Assembly (NCBI RefSeq): GCF_030272615.1
Contig: NC_081407.1
Location: forward strand, 435,830,230-435,894,229
DNA length: 64,000 nt
DNA from: Cryptomeria japonica
Lineage: Eukaryota > Streptophyta > Pinopsida > Cupressales > Cupressaceae
Reading direction: 5' to 3'
The notes below the pieces were generated by a model. The model saw only the letters and a list, made by a program, of their open reading frames with translations, ran no database searches and was not told the DNA's origin. Position 1 is the stretch's first letter. Every line of letters starts with the position of its first letter. Shown here one piece after another: positions 32,843 through 44,513 of the stretch. Made by a program: the position numbers and the translations under genes.

Positions 32843-33817
32843 GAATGGGTTATAGATAGTGGATGCTCACATCACATGACTGGTGACAAGGGAAAGTTTC
32901 TATCAGTGCAAGAATTTGATGGTGGATTGATCATATTTGGAGACAACAAGGCATATAGGATCAAAGGAAAAGGGACAATATCATTGGATGGTAAAACTAA
33001 TACTGATAATGTTTATTATGTTGAAGGCTTAAAGCATAATATTTTGAGTGTAGGTCAGATGGTGGATAGAGGATTTCATTTGCAATTCAAAGATGGAAAA
33101 TGCAAGATCATTAATAAATTTGGATTGGAGATTGCTTTCATAACTCAGACTATAGGTAATATCTTTCATTTGAACTTCGATGAGAAAGCTTGCTTGATTG
33201 CTTAGATTGATGAAAGTTGGTTATGGTATAAGAGAATGTGTCATGTAAATTTTGATTGCATAGTAAAGATCAGTTCAATACCGGTTGTCAGAGATTTGCC
33301 TAAAATTGTTAAACCTCATAATCCGATATGAAGAGAATGCCAAATGGGTAAGCAAGTTAGAACTTCTTTCAGAAGTATACATGATAAATCTACTGAAATT
33401 ATTGATCTTATTCATACTGATTCATGTGGACCAGAAAGGACTAAAAGTTTTCAAGGTGATAGATATTTTATGTTACTTATTGATGACTATTCTAGAATGA
33501 TGTGGGTAGCATTTTTGAAAGAGAAACTTGAATCTTTTGAGAAATTAAAAATCTTTAAGGCTATGGTTGAGACTGCGACAGGACTAAAGATAAAATGTTT
33601 AAGATCAGATCACAATGATGAGTTTACATCTGGCGAGTTCAACAACTTTTGTGAAAGGAATGGTATTAGGAGACAACTTTTTGCACCTAGAAGCCCACAA
33701 CAGAACGGATTGGTGGAAAGAAACAATAGAACAATCTTATATGCATCAAGGACTATAATGATTGAAGTTAAATTACCTAATATCTATTGGAGAGAGGTTG
33801 TCAATACCATTGTATAC
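32842..33817 (+). pseudogene. Element F protease and truncated integrase
   Basis: DEWVIDSGCSHHMTGD carries the intact aspartic protease site. YVEGLKHNILSVGQM and the pre-integrase segment follow. In the zinc domain the first His is Tyr (WLWYKRMCHVNF) and one Cys is a stop. The core keeps IHTDSCGP, LRSDHNDEF and QQNGLVERNNRT, so Asp, Asp and Glu are all present. Ends abruptly at about 33817. Confidence 0.8.
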
Positions 33818-34165
33818 CGCTTTGTGTTCTCTTCTACCGCTTGCAAACTGGATTTGAATCTCTTTCAAGGTTATTCAATTTCTTGAAATCTAAGCTCAAA
33901 TTGCCTTTTCTTTGCTCTGCACTTGAAAAATTTTCTTCGATCAAAAATAGATAGTGAGAAATGATTTGAAAAATGCATTTATACATGTCTCTCACCTACC
34001 ATCATTAATGCTCCTCTATTAGGGCGTAAACCCTAATTTGCCTTTTTTACCATTTCTGGTCTTCTGCCAAGCAATAGGTATCGCATATCGGATTAAGGTC
34101 TTTTACCGGTGTCAACTAGGGGTTCGAAAGCATTTCGCCATTTGCTCCCCCTAAGCCTTTAAGGC

Positions 34166-35443
34166 TTAGTTTGTCGGTTCTGATATTTCCACACTAGGTG
34201 CAGAAACCGGTTCCTCTTCCAACATTATTGGTTTCTTCCTCCATGTTTTCTTCATGTCCCCTTTAACTTTTTCAACATCAATTTCTCCCTCCTGAGTGAC
34301 TGGCATATCATCAGATATACTTTTTCTGCTTCTGCAGAATCTTGTAATGTGACCCGGTTTGTTGCAGTGATAGCAAACAAGTCCAGGTGCTCTCCAAGGT
34401 CCATTGTACATGTTTCCATTCTTCCTTCTGCATGTTGCAACAGTGTGACCATGACCATGATAGATCATACAACTTTCTCTCCATCTGGTAGTTGCTTGAT
34501 GGCCGTTGCTTCTTGACTAATGATTGAAGACATTAAACCGATTGTGGTTCCAGTTCATAAAAGATTCAGGACCAGTTCCTTGGGTCCTCTGAGGATATCT
34601 TCCAGTGTTATCCATTACATACTTGCATTCAAATTCTCTATGCCCAAACTTGTTGCATGCATAAAAATGACCATTGAACTTATTTGATCTAGGTACATTG
34701 TTGATAAAATAAGGAAAATTATTGTAGGCTTTGCTCCTACATACATTGGCAGTGTGTCCTTCTTTAAGATAGTTAAAGCAAACAGGTTTGAATTTTTGCT
34801 TACCTTTTTCTTTGAGTGTCGGTTGCTTCTTTGATGCTTCAACATTTGTTCCTGAGGATTCTCCTTCCTCATGTCCAAAAAAACCAAGACCATTGGTATT
34901 CTTTGTTGGTCTAGATGACTCAAGCTTTTGCTCTAGCTTGACAGTACTTTTGCCAAACTTAGCAAGTATTTCCTTCGACTCAAAGAGTTCTTTGGAAATA
35001 GCAGTGTTTGTCTCCATTAGACTTGCATTTTCTGAGATGGATATGTTCAGTTCTCCTTACATGTCTTCTTTTTCCATTCTGCTCTCATGAAGGCAAGCAG
35101 TCAGTGCACTAATCTCTTGTTTCAACTTAGAGATCTCATGATCTCTATCCTTTATCTGATCTTCAGCTTTTCTTCGATTCTCAAGCTCTTGACTAAACCT
35201 AATAGTCAGTCCTTCCAAATCCTTTCTCAGATTGGAGTTTGAATCATTCAGCTTATTTACTTCAACAATCATGGCTTCCATGTTAGCTTCATCTTCAAAA
35301 CTACTTTCAGATAGTTCCATCAACTTTTTTGCATGTTCTCTCCTTTTTGCTTGAGATGCCTTGAATTTGACCATAAGATCATCATAGGCTTGCTCAGACT
35401 TAGTGAGCCATTGAGTAAGTTCCCTCATGATGTATTCCCCCAT
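34166..35443 (-). pseudogene. Element E GAG-like protein
   Basis: About 426 codons from MGEYIMRELTQWL. Coiled coil (KASQAKRREHAKKL, LRKDLEGLTIRFSQELE, IKDRDHEISKLKQE) is very close to A. Knuckles: CFNYLKEGHTANVC (Tyr for the second Cys), FYACNKFGHREFEC (first Cys lost), one reading C-M-I-Y-H-G-H-G-H-T-V-A-T-C (again Tyr), and intact CYHCNKPGHITRFC. Frame changes near 35050 and between 34517 and 34468. Confidence 0.75.
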
Positions 35444-35478
35444 ACCTCTTTCCAAGTGGTTAAACTTATAGAAAGGTT

Positions 35479-35493
35479 GGCTCTGATACCAAT
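35479..35493 (-). other. Element E primer-binding site (tRNA-Met type)
   Basis: Minus strand attggtatcagagcc immediately after the LTR. Confidence 0.88.
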
Positions 35494-36622
35494 TGATGAA
35501 TACTAAGAGGGGGGGGTGAATTAGTATAACAAAAAACACTACACTAAAACACTTACACAGTCTAACAGTCAACCCGGTTACCACACATGCAAACCAAAAT
35601 GTGAATAAAGCATTCACCCACAAAAGCAATACAACCATAACATAAGATATTTGATGTGGAAACCCAACTAGGAAAAACCACAGTGAGATGGAACTCACAA
35701 GTCACTATCTGCAAAATAGAAACCAAACCGGTTAAGGTCTTACAATGTTCTTCACCAGAATAGATCCTATTAGGAATCTCAATCTCTGTTAGGAGATAAG
35801 TCCGATTAAAGACTACCTTGTTAGAGGATTTTAGATTCACATGTGTGAACCACCTTGTTAGAGGATTTTAAAAAGGCTTTGAGGCCTACCCGGTTAAGGG
35901 CTACAGACTTGTCAAAGATGTGAGTAATCAACAAGTGTTTGATCTATCTAATAGCACAAACTGCTTGGTTAGATCCAGTATTGCTCATAGCTAATGCATT
36001 TCGGCATTACTTCAGTCTTCTCTCTCTCTCTCTCTCATAGTTACAACTTGATCTTCTTAGATAAGATCGTTCTCAACTTCCACCTTAAACCCTAGCTCAA
36101 CATTAACCCTTTCAGCAACAACTTAAAAACCTAGACATGATGTCCTTTTAAAGGAATCTAATTTCATGTCAGTCTAATAGGATTACATTACAATTTCCTA
36201 GGTTCAATGAATCTAGACATACTTAGTAACACGACACAAGAAGCACGTCAATGTGTCGACACCGTCAAACAATCAGTGGATTGGTAACTCATCACAAAAT
36301 GTTGGTTGGTAACTCATCATAGAGTGTTACCGGTTCATACAAAATACCAGTTTCCGGTTTGACAAAATGAAGACTGGTAAGAATGTGTTGTGCCACTTTG
36401 CTCCCTCATACTGCTTGTGATCTACAAACCGCTTGGGGTCGACATGCCGCTTCAGACCGGGAAACACATTCTGCAAAATCACCACTAGTCTAAAGACTAG
36501 TATACAACATACCGGTTGGAACAAATACCGGTTGAGCACAAGCTCATACATATAAAGGGGATCTCAATACAAGTGTGTGTCCATCAATGACAATCACAAC
36601 ATAAACAACAAAAATGCCAACA
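35494..36622 (-). repeat. Element E 5' LTR
   Basis: 1,129 bp, tgatgaatac ... aatgccaaca. Has the G-run (35508-35516), the actaggaaaaaccacagtg box, and a (CT)n run at about 36017-36036. Full-length reference for the split LTR of A. Confidence 0.85.
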
Positions 36623-37939
36623 CCCCATTGGGATAAAAGTGAGTCATCCTTCATCAAGAATCCCTTTCACCTAGAAATAGGAGGAATGATTGAATTCTTG
36701 TTCTCTTTTGTGCTTCATTCTAGAAGATGTTATATTTGTCTAAGACAAATCCTCTTGGAGGTAGATGTCTTTTGAGAAAACATCTCTTCTCCTCCAAGGA
36801 TCTCCTTTGCACTTATAGAAAGATATATCTTTCCAACTATCTTATCCTTGCTTGAAGAGTATTCCCTCTCTTTCTTGGATTTATGACATTGTTGCATGAT
36901 GGATATCTTCTTGGTCTCAAAGGTAGGTATCCTTATTCTACTTTCCTTAAAATATCAACATTAAACTATGTTGACATCTTAAGGGGGGGCACCTGCACTT
37001 ATCCTTTTGTATTATATTTCTCTCATGCATTGTATCTCTTATACAGTGGGTCATTCTTAGAACCAGAGGTCAGCCTCTTAGAGAAAGATGTCACCACTTT
37101 TGTCTTATATAGTGGGTCATTCTCAAAACCAGAGGGTGGCCTTTTAGATCAAGATGTCTCCACTTTTCTCTTATACATTGGGTCATTATCGGAACCAGAG
37201 GGTAGCCTCTTAGAGTGAGATGTCACCATTTTTCTCTTATGCATGATGATTATTCTCTAAACCAGAGTATAGTCTCTTAGAGAGAGATGTCATGCCTTTC
37301 TTGACATTTGCTCTATACATCTTATACAGGTTTTAGCATACTCGGGCATAGACTCCTATGAGGTACTTCAAACCTCACTTGCACACACACGCATGAGGTT
37401 GAGTGGAACTAACGGTGTTCTCACTCTCCTCCCTTACATGGATTACCTAGAAAAGTTCTATGGGCGATATGTCCATGGTTCCTTTTGTTTACCTTTCTTC
37501 TCATGGATCACCAGAGTTTGTATTCATGTTCTCTCTCTTCTTCCTCTCATGAACTCATAGTTTTACTATTGATGGTTCATGGATTATGGTGACTTTTCTC
37601 TTTTATGTAGTTATTGGTGTTTATGTGATGGCATTTGTCTTTGTGTTTCAATTAGTTGTTGAGACATTTGAGTATCGAGGTCTCTTCGGCTAGTTGATTT
37701 GTGGTCTTGTGTCCTTTTTGCTTTATCTTGTTTGTTTGTCTTGTTCTTTTTGTTTTGTGTGATCTTGCATATGTTTGAGTGAGTTAAGATCCTAAGATTG
37801 GGGGCTTTTGTTCCTCAAGATTAGTGATGTCTTATACTCCTTGTGGTATTGCTCTACATCTCTCATCTTCATCTCTCCCTTTCTTCTACTTTATCGGCAG
37901 TATTAGCATAAGCCATACTCCCGCTAAAGTGGGGGTTAA
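36623..37939 (+). other. Element H 3' non-coding region
   Basis: No domain recognised. Pyrimidine-rich plus strand with a four-unit 66-bp tandem repeat (37036-37300) and a purine tract just before the 3' LTR (aaagtgggggttaaa, 37925-37939). Confidence 0.55.
37036..37300 (+). repeat. 66-bp tandem repeat, four units
   Basis: The anchor agtgggtcatt or its variants occurs at 37045, 37111, 37177 and (diverged) 37243, an exact 66-base period. Units share ccagagg ... cctcttagag ... gatgtca. Because 66 is a multiple of three, the plus-strand frame 36883-37218 reads a 22-residue repeat around YSGSFSEPEGSLLE. Coding is unproven. Confidence 0.8.
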
Positions 37940-39073
37940 ATGTAGTGTCGTAAAATTATAACCCTTGCAATTTTGACCGCGTTTTAGGTCCTCACCCTAG
38001 CGACTACATCTCCCTACTCAATTGGGAGCACTCTCTACATTATTCTTTCAAATTCCCTCCTGTTTTAGCCCTTGTGTCACCTCATTGTCCTGTCCAAGCC
38101 CCAAAATAGGGCGAGATAGGGGCGTGGTGTCCTTGTCCTCCCTCTTTGCTTGGCCCCAAAATGGGTCCATCTGACCCTTGGACCTAATTTACTTTTTTGG
38201 ATTTAATTTCTCCTATGTTGGACTTTGGTGTGATGAAAATTAACCCTCCTAGGCAAGTATAAAAGGAGACTTAATTCCCTCATTTAGCCAAGGAGGAAAG
38301 GAAAGAAAAATGGAGAAAGAATAAGATAAATTCATGAGGAGGCCTTCATTATCCTCATCAAGCATTCAAGCATTCAAGCCTTAAAGAATTCATAAAGTCT
38401 TCTTCTTCTTCATGTGTCTTCTTCACTCATCCATTGGAGAAACATTACAACATTCATTTGCAAGCATGTGTGTGTGTTAGGGTTTTGTCATGTCACATGC
38501 CATTCCATGCAACACTTATGATTACATTCAAGAAGCAAAGAAACCATCATCAACAAATTGCAGATCTACAAGGTATACATTTTCATTATTCACATTTAAT
38601 TATTTACAATTACTTTCTTTCAAGGTTGATTCCTCAACCGAGGTTTGACTAAGGTAAACCCATATCCACAACCCTTCTTCCCTTCTTTTTTGTCTACAAG
38701 TTTCAGGTGTGCAGCTGTAATTGCAGATTCAGGCTTCATTTGTAGAGACGGAAAAACCCTTTTCAACTCGCAGATTTTTCAGAGGACCGTGCGTAAATTA
38801 TGCATGGTCCTACCAAATTTTCTCCAAATTTGTAGGGAAGATCTGTATCAGTCTAAATATGTCAGATCCAAATTTACAACACGATCCTGAATCGGTAGCT
38901 CCTTATTTCATCCATTTTGTCTTGTTTTTCTACATAGTCAACAAGTCAACATATCTATTTACAAAAGAGGGGAAAATCATTCCAAAAACTTGCAATCCAC
39001 TTAACATTCACATCTTTATTTCCCTTAGATTTGGATCTAGTGGATTCAATCCCTCTTTTGAATGTAGAGTGCA
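37940..39073 (+). repeat. Element H 3' LTR
   Basis: Starts tgtagtgtcgtaaaatt after the purine tract. The right edge is uncertain: gagtgca (39073) followed by a primer-site-like tttttgtgtcaagtg is one option; atttaca (38963) followed by aaag, as before the 5' LTR, is another. From 39074 to about 39150 nothing is recognised. Confidence 0.55.
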
Positions 39074-39149
39074 TTTTTGTGTCAAGTGAAAATCATCCTG
39101 TGTGTGAAATTTGGAATCTGTATCTGGAACACAAACACTCAATAAGTCA

Positions 39150-40072
39150 TTGCATGCATGGTTAGTTCATAAAAATTAATAAATGTAAAACCATGACAAA
39201 TCAACCTATTGCCTCCTAAAAGATGCGAGTATAGACTTGCTTTCAAATTTATCTAAGAAATACCGGTGACTAGACTACACCAAGATGAAGGATTTAATCT
39301 ATATGAATGCAAGATTAAGCAAATTAATCTAACATGTTTAAGAAAATATGCAATAAACTAAGATGCAATAATCTCAATGTGCAATATTCTTAATGACTCT
39401 AGATAAAAACCAACATGATAACAATAAAATCTCTAGAATACTTTTATTAAGAGATGAGAACCTAAATTTATAGAAAATCTAGAGAGAAAGCGACAGTCAA
39501 GATTGATTATTGATGAGCGGTCGAGATTCTCCAAGAGGAAGCACAATCCAGGTGATTTTATGTGATTGGTTGCTTTCTTCAAATTTGAAGGAAATAAGAT
39601 TGAGCTAAAATTAAGACAAAATCAGAAAAAATGATTTATTTTATTTTCCTTTCTTAAAGAAAGCTTTCTTTGATCTATTCCCTTTTATTCAATTTTGCTC
39701 CTTTTTTGAAATTTCCTTTTTTAAATTATCTCAAATTGATTTCTTTTTTTTCAAGGTTATTGCTTTTTGATGATTAATTCCTTTTTGATGATTAATTTAT
39801 TTTTTCAAATTAATTCCTTTTTGATGATTTAATGGAAAATTGATTTATTAATTAAATATGCTAGGATATTTAATTAAATAAATAGGATAATTGATTAAAG
39901 AGATTTTGATGATATATTTAATTGAAGAGATTAATTTGTCATGTGACATTGATGATTGAGGAATTAATTAATTAGGTGCTCAAAATTGATTTAATTGCCT
40001 TTGGTTAGGACCTTGGTGATGTAGTCGAGATTAGGGGCCCATGGTTTAGATGACCATTTTTAGGGTATTACA
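39150..40072 (-). repeat. Gypsy K 3' LTR
   Basis: The right edge is supported: ...agggtattaca (40072) next to tttgcccctctttt, so the minus strand reads purine tract aaaagaggggcaaa, then tgtaataccctaaaaatgg, a standard LTR start. Very AT-rich. The left edge lies somewhere in 39095-39160 and is not resolved. Confidence 0.55.
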
Positions 40073-42358
40073 TTTGCCCCTCTTTTAATTGATGTGAGAG
40101 CAGCACATTGATTCAAAGAACAGTTGATGTCTAAGAGATATAGGTTCTGAACTTGATGAATCACAAACAGATGAAAAGCGAGATATTCAACTTGATTTGA
40201 AGTGATGAAACTGAATAGATTGATCAAAGTGATACCGAGACCAAACTTGATTGAACTAGGATTGATGAAGAGCCAAGATATCGATCTTGAACTTGATGGA
40301 TCAAGAAGTGGGTACCAATCTAGAACTTGGTTGAACTAGAATCAGTTGAGCGAAGAGATAATACCGATTGTGAACTTGATTGAACAAGAACCGATTAGCA
40401 AAACATAATGTCCAGCTTGATTTGATGTGATGAAACTGAACACCTATTTGGATTGAGCGTGTGATCACTATCAAAAAGACTCTTTACACCCTTGATTAGG
40501 TTTTAATGAATAACTAGCTTGATGAGGTGTTATGAAACTAGTTACGATTAAGAGACTGATTCATATGAAGACAATATCAGCTTGATTTGGTGCGATGAAA
40601 CTGATATCCCCCTAGAGATTGATTTGATTTGAAGAACCTCAACTTGATATGATGCGATGAAGTTGAGATACCCCTAGCAATGAGGTCTTGTTTGATGAGA
40701 TTTGATTGATGCTCGATTAATCTTTGGTTGAAAATATTTGTTGCTCGAATTTTGATGAAGATTTTAAAAAAGAAAAAATTATCGACTTTTGATGATGTAA
40801 TCACTAATAATGATGATGTAATAAGTATGCCCCCTCAGGAGCAAAATCGAAAGATGGCGAGATATCATAGTGATTTGAGGCAATTCAAGTGATAAAAAGA
40901 TTAATGATGATAATTTGAGCACGAAGAATGTTTTAAGAATTGATTTGAGATAAATTAAAGGACTTCTGAGTTGCTTGGAAAATATTTGAGTGCAGAGTGA
41001 TGCAAAGATTGGCCTATTGATGAATGTGCCAAGTGGTCAATGTTGTGAAAATTTGACTAGAAAAAATAATGTCAGATTTTGATTTCAATCCAAAAAATGG
41101 ACTCAAGATGTTCAATTTATCCTAGGGTACAAATTTCGTGTCAATCGGAGCAAGTTTGAAAAAATGATGATCATTTCAGATTCAAGCTTCATTCAAAGGA
41201 AAGAAAAAGTAAAGTTATCATGCTGAAATTTCTTGAAATGCACAAATCTTAGTATGAATGCAACCTAAACTTTAGTCACTGGATTTGTTTTTCTATTTAT
41301 CATCACTGAGCATTTTAAAATGTTGAAGATAGACATAAGAACAAAGGCACAAAGAGCCAGGATGACCTGAATGTTATGTCCTTTTGATTTAGCAAGCGAA
41401 CATAAGCACCAAGGCATAAAGAGCCAAGATGACCTGAATGTTGCTTACGTACAAACACACCAAACAAAGAAGAGTTCCCTTTTTTACTATGCAATAGTGA
41501 TTTTCTTGTCTGCAATGACCCTTTTTATCATTCATAGCCTAGGACAGATTAAGCATGAATTCCAATTGCTTAATAAAGAAAGTTACTAAAATAGACAAGC
41601 AAATGGTTCCAACCTCCCTGTAGCATACAAATAAACGGAGTCGAGGTATGTGTGGCAATTTCACCTTGATGTGAAGGCACTTATCATAGACACCTAGTTT
41701 ATGAGATGTTTCCAGATCATTGGAATCATTCCTAGAAGAAGAAAACAAAGAAAAGTATTATGCCCCCAGTCCTTGCTCCTCTCAGTCAAGATAGACTTCC
41801 TTGAGTTACTTAGAGGGAATAATAAGCGAAAATCAATTTAAAAGTCAACATACAAAGAAAATTTCAATCATATCTCATATGGTTTTAGTGATTGTTTTTG
41901 TTGTTCTTGCTTTGTGTGTTTGATGCGATGTTAGTGGCAAAACTATGCAGTGGCTAGGAGATAGGTAACTGACTCAGATTGGATGACCCAATACTACTAA
42001 CATAAAGATGACTTGGTTAAACTGCTTAGGACATTTAGATTGATCGGTTTCAAGCCATGAGGGTTCCAAGAAGAACCAAGGTCTCACAAAAGCGACTCTA
42101 GGATATGTACAAGCTAAAGCAAAGATGTAGAAAAGCGGGAAATAAAGCAGGCAATGCCAAATTTGTGTTGATAGATGGAGCACTTTAGTACAAGAGGTAC
42201 CTATTTACCAGGTTTTCACCAAGGCATTTAATTTTTTTCATATTTTGATTTTTTTTTAAGGACTTTTATGTTTTTTTCTGATTTTTTTCAGGACTTTTAT
42301 GATTTTTATGATTTTTTTCAAGACATTTTAGCTATATAGATTCCTAGAGCAGAGAATA
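40073..42358 (-). other. Gypsy K region between integrase and 3' LTR
   Basis: 2.3 kb with no recognisable frame. Holds a cluster of short inverted-repeat units (40185-40667), a 67-base spaced direct repeat sharing gccaggatgacctgaatg / gccaagatgacctgaatg (41358, 41423), and T-rich repeats of the tttttcaggacttttatg type (42238-42330). Confidence 0.5.
40185..40667. repeat. Cluster of small inverted-repeat units with differing arms
   Basis: Five units share a core (ttgat ... gatgaa) with complementary flanking arms that differ from unit to unit: attca/tgaat (40185/40212), tgtccag/ctgaaca (40409/40436, one mismatch), taactag/ctagtta (40511/40538), atatcag/ctgatat (40574/40601) and ctcaact/agttgag (40638/40661). 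Two related shorter ones: cttga/tcaag (40286/40301) and tctag/ctaga (40319/40336). Confidence 0.65.
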
Positions 42359-42576
42359 CTAAGTGTAGAATCTCTTCAACTGGATGGTGTTGATCAGTTC
42401 ACGTAGTTGTTCTCCTTCCGGTGTTGAGAGATGGTAAGTGCTAGAGCCAAAGACTGCGATAACAATAAAGGGACCCAGCCAATTGGGTTCAAACTTCCCT
42501 TTTTGTTCCCGATGTCGTTGATTTTTAGGATTCTCTCTCAAAACAAGGTCACCAACCTGAAATTATTTGTGTCAAA
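42359..42576 (-). pseudogene. Gypsy K integrase C-terminal tail
   Basis: FQVGDLV, then a stop at the usual Leu-Arg position, then ENPKNQRHREQKGKFEPNWL, GPFIVIAVFGSSTYHLSTPE, GEQLRELINTIQLKRFYT and stop. This is the conserved end of plant gypsy polyproteins. It joins the segment at 54912 once M is removed: GYNKK there precedes the V-x-FQVGDLV here. Confidence 0.85.
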
Positions 42577-43854
42577 CTTTATGTTGGGACTCATTAAATT
42601 TGAGTCAAGTTTAGAGGCCCAATTCAAATTTTTGCTCTGCATGTTAGAAAAGTATCTAAATAAGTCAGTTTGAATGGCCTAGTTAGAGAGAGGGAAAGTG
42701 GAGCCAGTTGATTTTCAGAGGGTAAGGCTCTGGATTCATATCCCACACCTTCCATTTGGCCTATGCAGTGATGTGCAACTTTCAAAATTCAATTTGGATA
42801 AGTTTATGAGGTACCCATTTTGAGGGGTAAGCTGAAAGTGCATTTTAGGCACAAATATAGATTTTATTGAGTAGCCTACTTCGAGAAATTATATCTTTTT
42901 CCCTATTGATCATCATGAATAAATTAAAAGTGGATTGGATTCTATACATAAATGTGAGTCACCTTGCAAAATTCCAAGTCTTGATTAATCCATTTGCTCA
43001 GTTTTCAGAGCCAAATCCGTTTGCAGTTTGTGTGGTTTGACTAGTCCTTGTTTCAACAGCTAGTCAGAGCCCTGTTTCGCATAAGTGTAAAAGTTGCCTC
43101 AGTAAGCGTCATGTTAGAATGTTTTTTCCGGGTTAATGCTGGTATAAATGATGAGAAATTTTTATAGTTTCAAGCTCCTACCAATCCATTTAGTCGGTTT
43201 GCAAAAGGGTTCATTGAACTATCATTTTCAGTCTTCTGCACTTTCAGTGTTATATCAATTAATGTAGCCATTTTCATGAACGCACCATTTGCATCCAGTC
43301 AGGTTTTTAGTCAAACTGAGAATTCAAAGATTTAATATGTACTTCAAGGTACCTGTGTTTCAAATTTGAGGGCCTACGGAGGTCGTTTGATATTTTTGAG
43401 AAAGGCATCATGTGTTGCCAGAACATTGACTTCATCAGGTCTGCAGTGTCGACAAAGCCAATTGGCCATTTTCACCGATTAATATCTCTTCGCTCGGGAC
43501 TCATCTTGAGAAATGATTTAGTAGATTTCATGCTTGCATATCAGAGTACACACCTATTAGATGGCGAGCTCCAGAAAGGTGTTTTGACCACTTTGAAAAT
43601 TACGTCTTCGCGATTAAATGCGAAAATGCGGCACAAGTGCCTGAAAGTTGCAAAACTCAGTCTGATGATCTGCAAATGATGCCAATCATTTCCAAAGGTA
43701 TGGGTAGGGTTCCTGAAGCATTTCAGAGGTCAGTTGTATGAAAAAAAAAAAAAAATTAGTCAGACCCACTTTGGGGCCCGACCTGGCCTATGCCCGTGCA
43801 TTATTTTTATTGGCGATTTGTGTTTACTAGGGAAATTTCAGAATATTCAAATAC

Positions 43855-44037
43855 TGATGCAATCCACAAGTCACAGTCAGGTAAAGTTCATATCAGTAGC
43901 AGCTTTGGGGATTCAAGGTTAACGACACTGTGAATGTCAAGGGTGTCTCCTATGATTTGTCAGCTTGGTTTGTCAGCATTCTTCCAGATTGCAAGAATTT
44001 CATTTTTAATACAACAAAGGATAAATATTGTGTTTGA
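43855..44037 (+). pseudogene. Captured beta-galactosidase (GH35) fragment, 5' LTR copy
   Basis: Same fragment as 51785-51973, with VNVKGVSYDLSAWFVSILPD then CKN. Plant GH35 beta-galactosidases carry a closely similar ...SY(N/D)[21 protein letters not shown]... segment. Upstream, AIHKSQSGK resembles the preceding EAHVF-K-S-x-SGK part. This copy lacks one base near 43900 relative to the other LTR, so the frame is broken here. Only about 60 residues of an ~800-residue enzyme. Confidence 0.7.
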
Positions 44038-44075
44038 GAAGTATCACATGACATGTGTCAATGTTCTCTTTTTAT

Positions 44076-44513
44076 GAGAATGGAGGAATCTATATCAAGC
44101 TTGGTCAACACATTGGACAGTTGGAATGCCTGATTCCTCGGGAGTATGTAGAAGTGATGAGGACTTCAATGTTGAACAAGCATCCCACATCTTCATATTC
44201 ACAAATTTGTGATGTGTTAACAAAAGAACTTGGAAAGCTTCCCCATGAAGTGTTTTTTGGAGTTCAATCCCATCCCATTGGCAAGTGCTTCGCTTGCTGA
44301 AGTACATGTTGCTCGCACCTTTGATGGCAATAAAGTTGCTGTCAAGGTTCAACGCACACATTTGACCAACACAGCAGCTATTGATACTGCAACTATGGAG
44401 CTGGTTACCAATGTTTTGCACTGATTTTTTCCTGCATTTGATTATAAATGGTTGATTGATGAATTGTGTGGGATTCTTCCAAAGGAGCTTGATTTCACAT
44501 ATGAGGTGGATTC
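44076..44513 (+). pseudogene. Captured ABC1-family kinase (ADCK/AarF-like) fragment, 5' LTR copy
   Basis: Frame 1: ENGGIYIKLGQHIGQLE (the family KxGQ motif as IKLGQ), IPREYVEVMRTSML, LTKELGKLPHEVF. After a one-base slip in a T-run near 44255, frame 2: PLASASLAEVHVARTFDG (alanine-rich loop), NKVAVKVQRTHL (ATP-site Lys), FDYKWLIDELCGILPKELDF. About 145 residues of the kinase-like core. A TGA at about 44420 replaces the Trp codon of the other LTR. Intact ABC1 proteins act in mitochondria or plastids in prenyl-lipid metabolism; this piece cannot. Confidence 0.85.

Larger units (their letters stand above)
30478..33817 (+). mobile_element. Element F: truncated Ty1/copia
   Basis: 5' LTR (about 30478-31620), PBS at 31621, GAG, protease and integrase to about 33817. 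RT and RNase H and the 3' LTR are missing. The break falls within the integrase region (after NTIVY) and joins directly to a broken end of element E. Confidence 0.75.
33818..36622 (-). mobile_element. Element E: truncated relative of element A
   Basis: Minus strand: 5' LTR 36622-35494, PBS 35479-35493, GAG 35443-34166, then the spacer (34165-33818). ORF2 and the 3' LTR are gone; the break meets element F. In the spacer a purine tract (34144-34155) and a TATA-like box (minus atgtataaatgc, 33975-33986) match the arrangement in A. Confidence 0.75.
30289..39073 (+). mobile_element. Element H: gypsy-type LTR element, mostly deleted
   Basis: A 5' LTR stub (30289-30477) and the 3' LTR (37940 on) start almost alike: tgtaccgtcgtaaaatt and tgtagtgtcgtaaaatt, then cttgcaattttgacc, aggtcctcaccctagcgact and caagccccaaaataggg. 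Between them sit F and E plus only the 3' non-coding part of H (36623-37939). A purine tract aaagtgggggttaaa ends at 37939, giving plus orientation. No H coding region remains. Confidence 0.65.

Noticed and set aside
37036-37300. CRISPR-like array
   Set aside because: Units are contiguous 66-bp repeats with no spacers, in plant DNA.
30284-38968. aaaag / aaag as target duplication of element H
   Set aside because: The match is offset by one base and lies in A-rich sequence; the 3' LTR edge is not independently fixed.
41315-41515. Short minus frame over the 67-base spaced repeat
   Set aside because: Low complexity, no homology pattern; inside the non-coding 3' region of K.
43400-43679. 89-codon plus frame in M LTR (partner 51344-51613)
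   Set aside because: Open in both copies but no family pattern seen; short and in AT-rich DNA. Not called as a gene.
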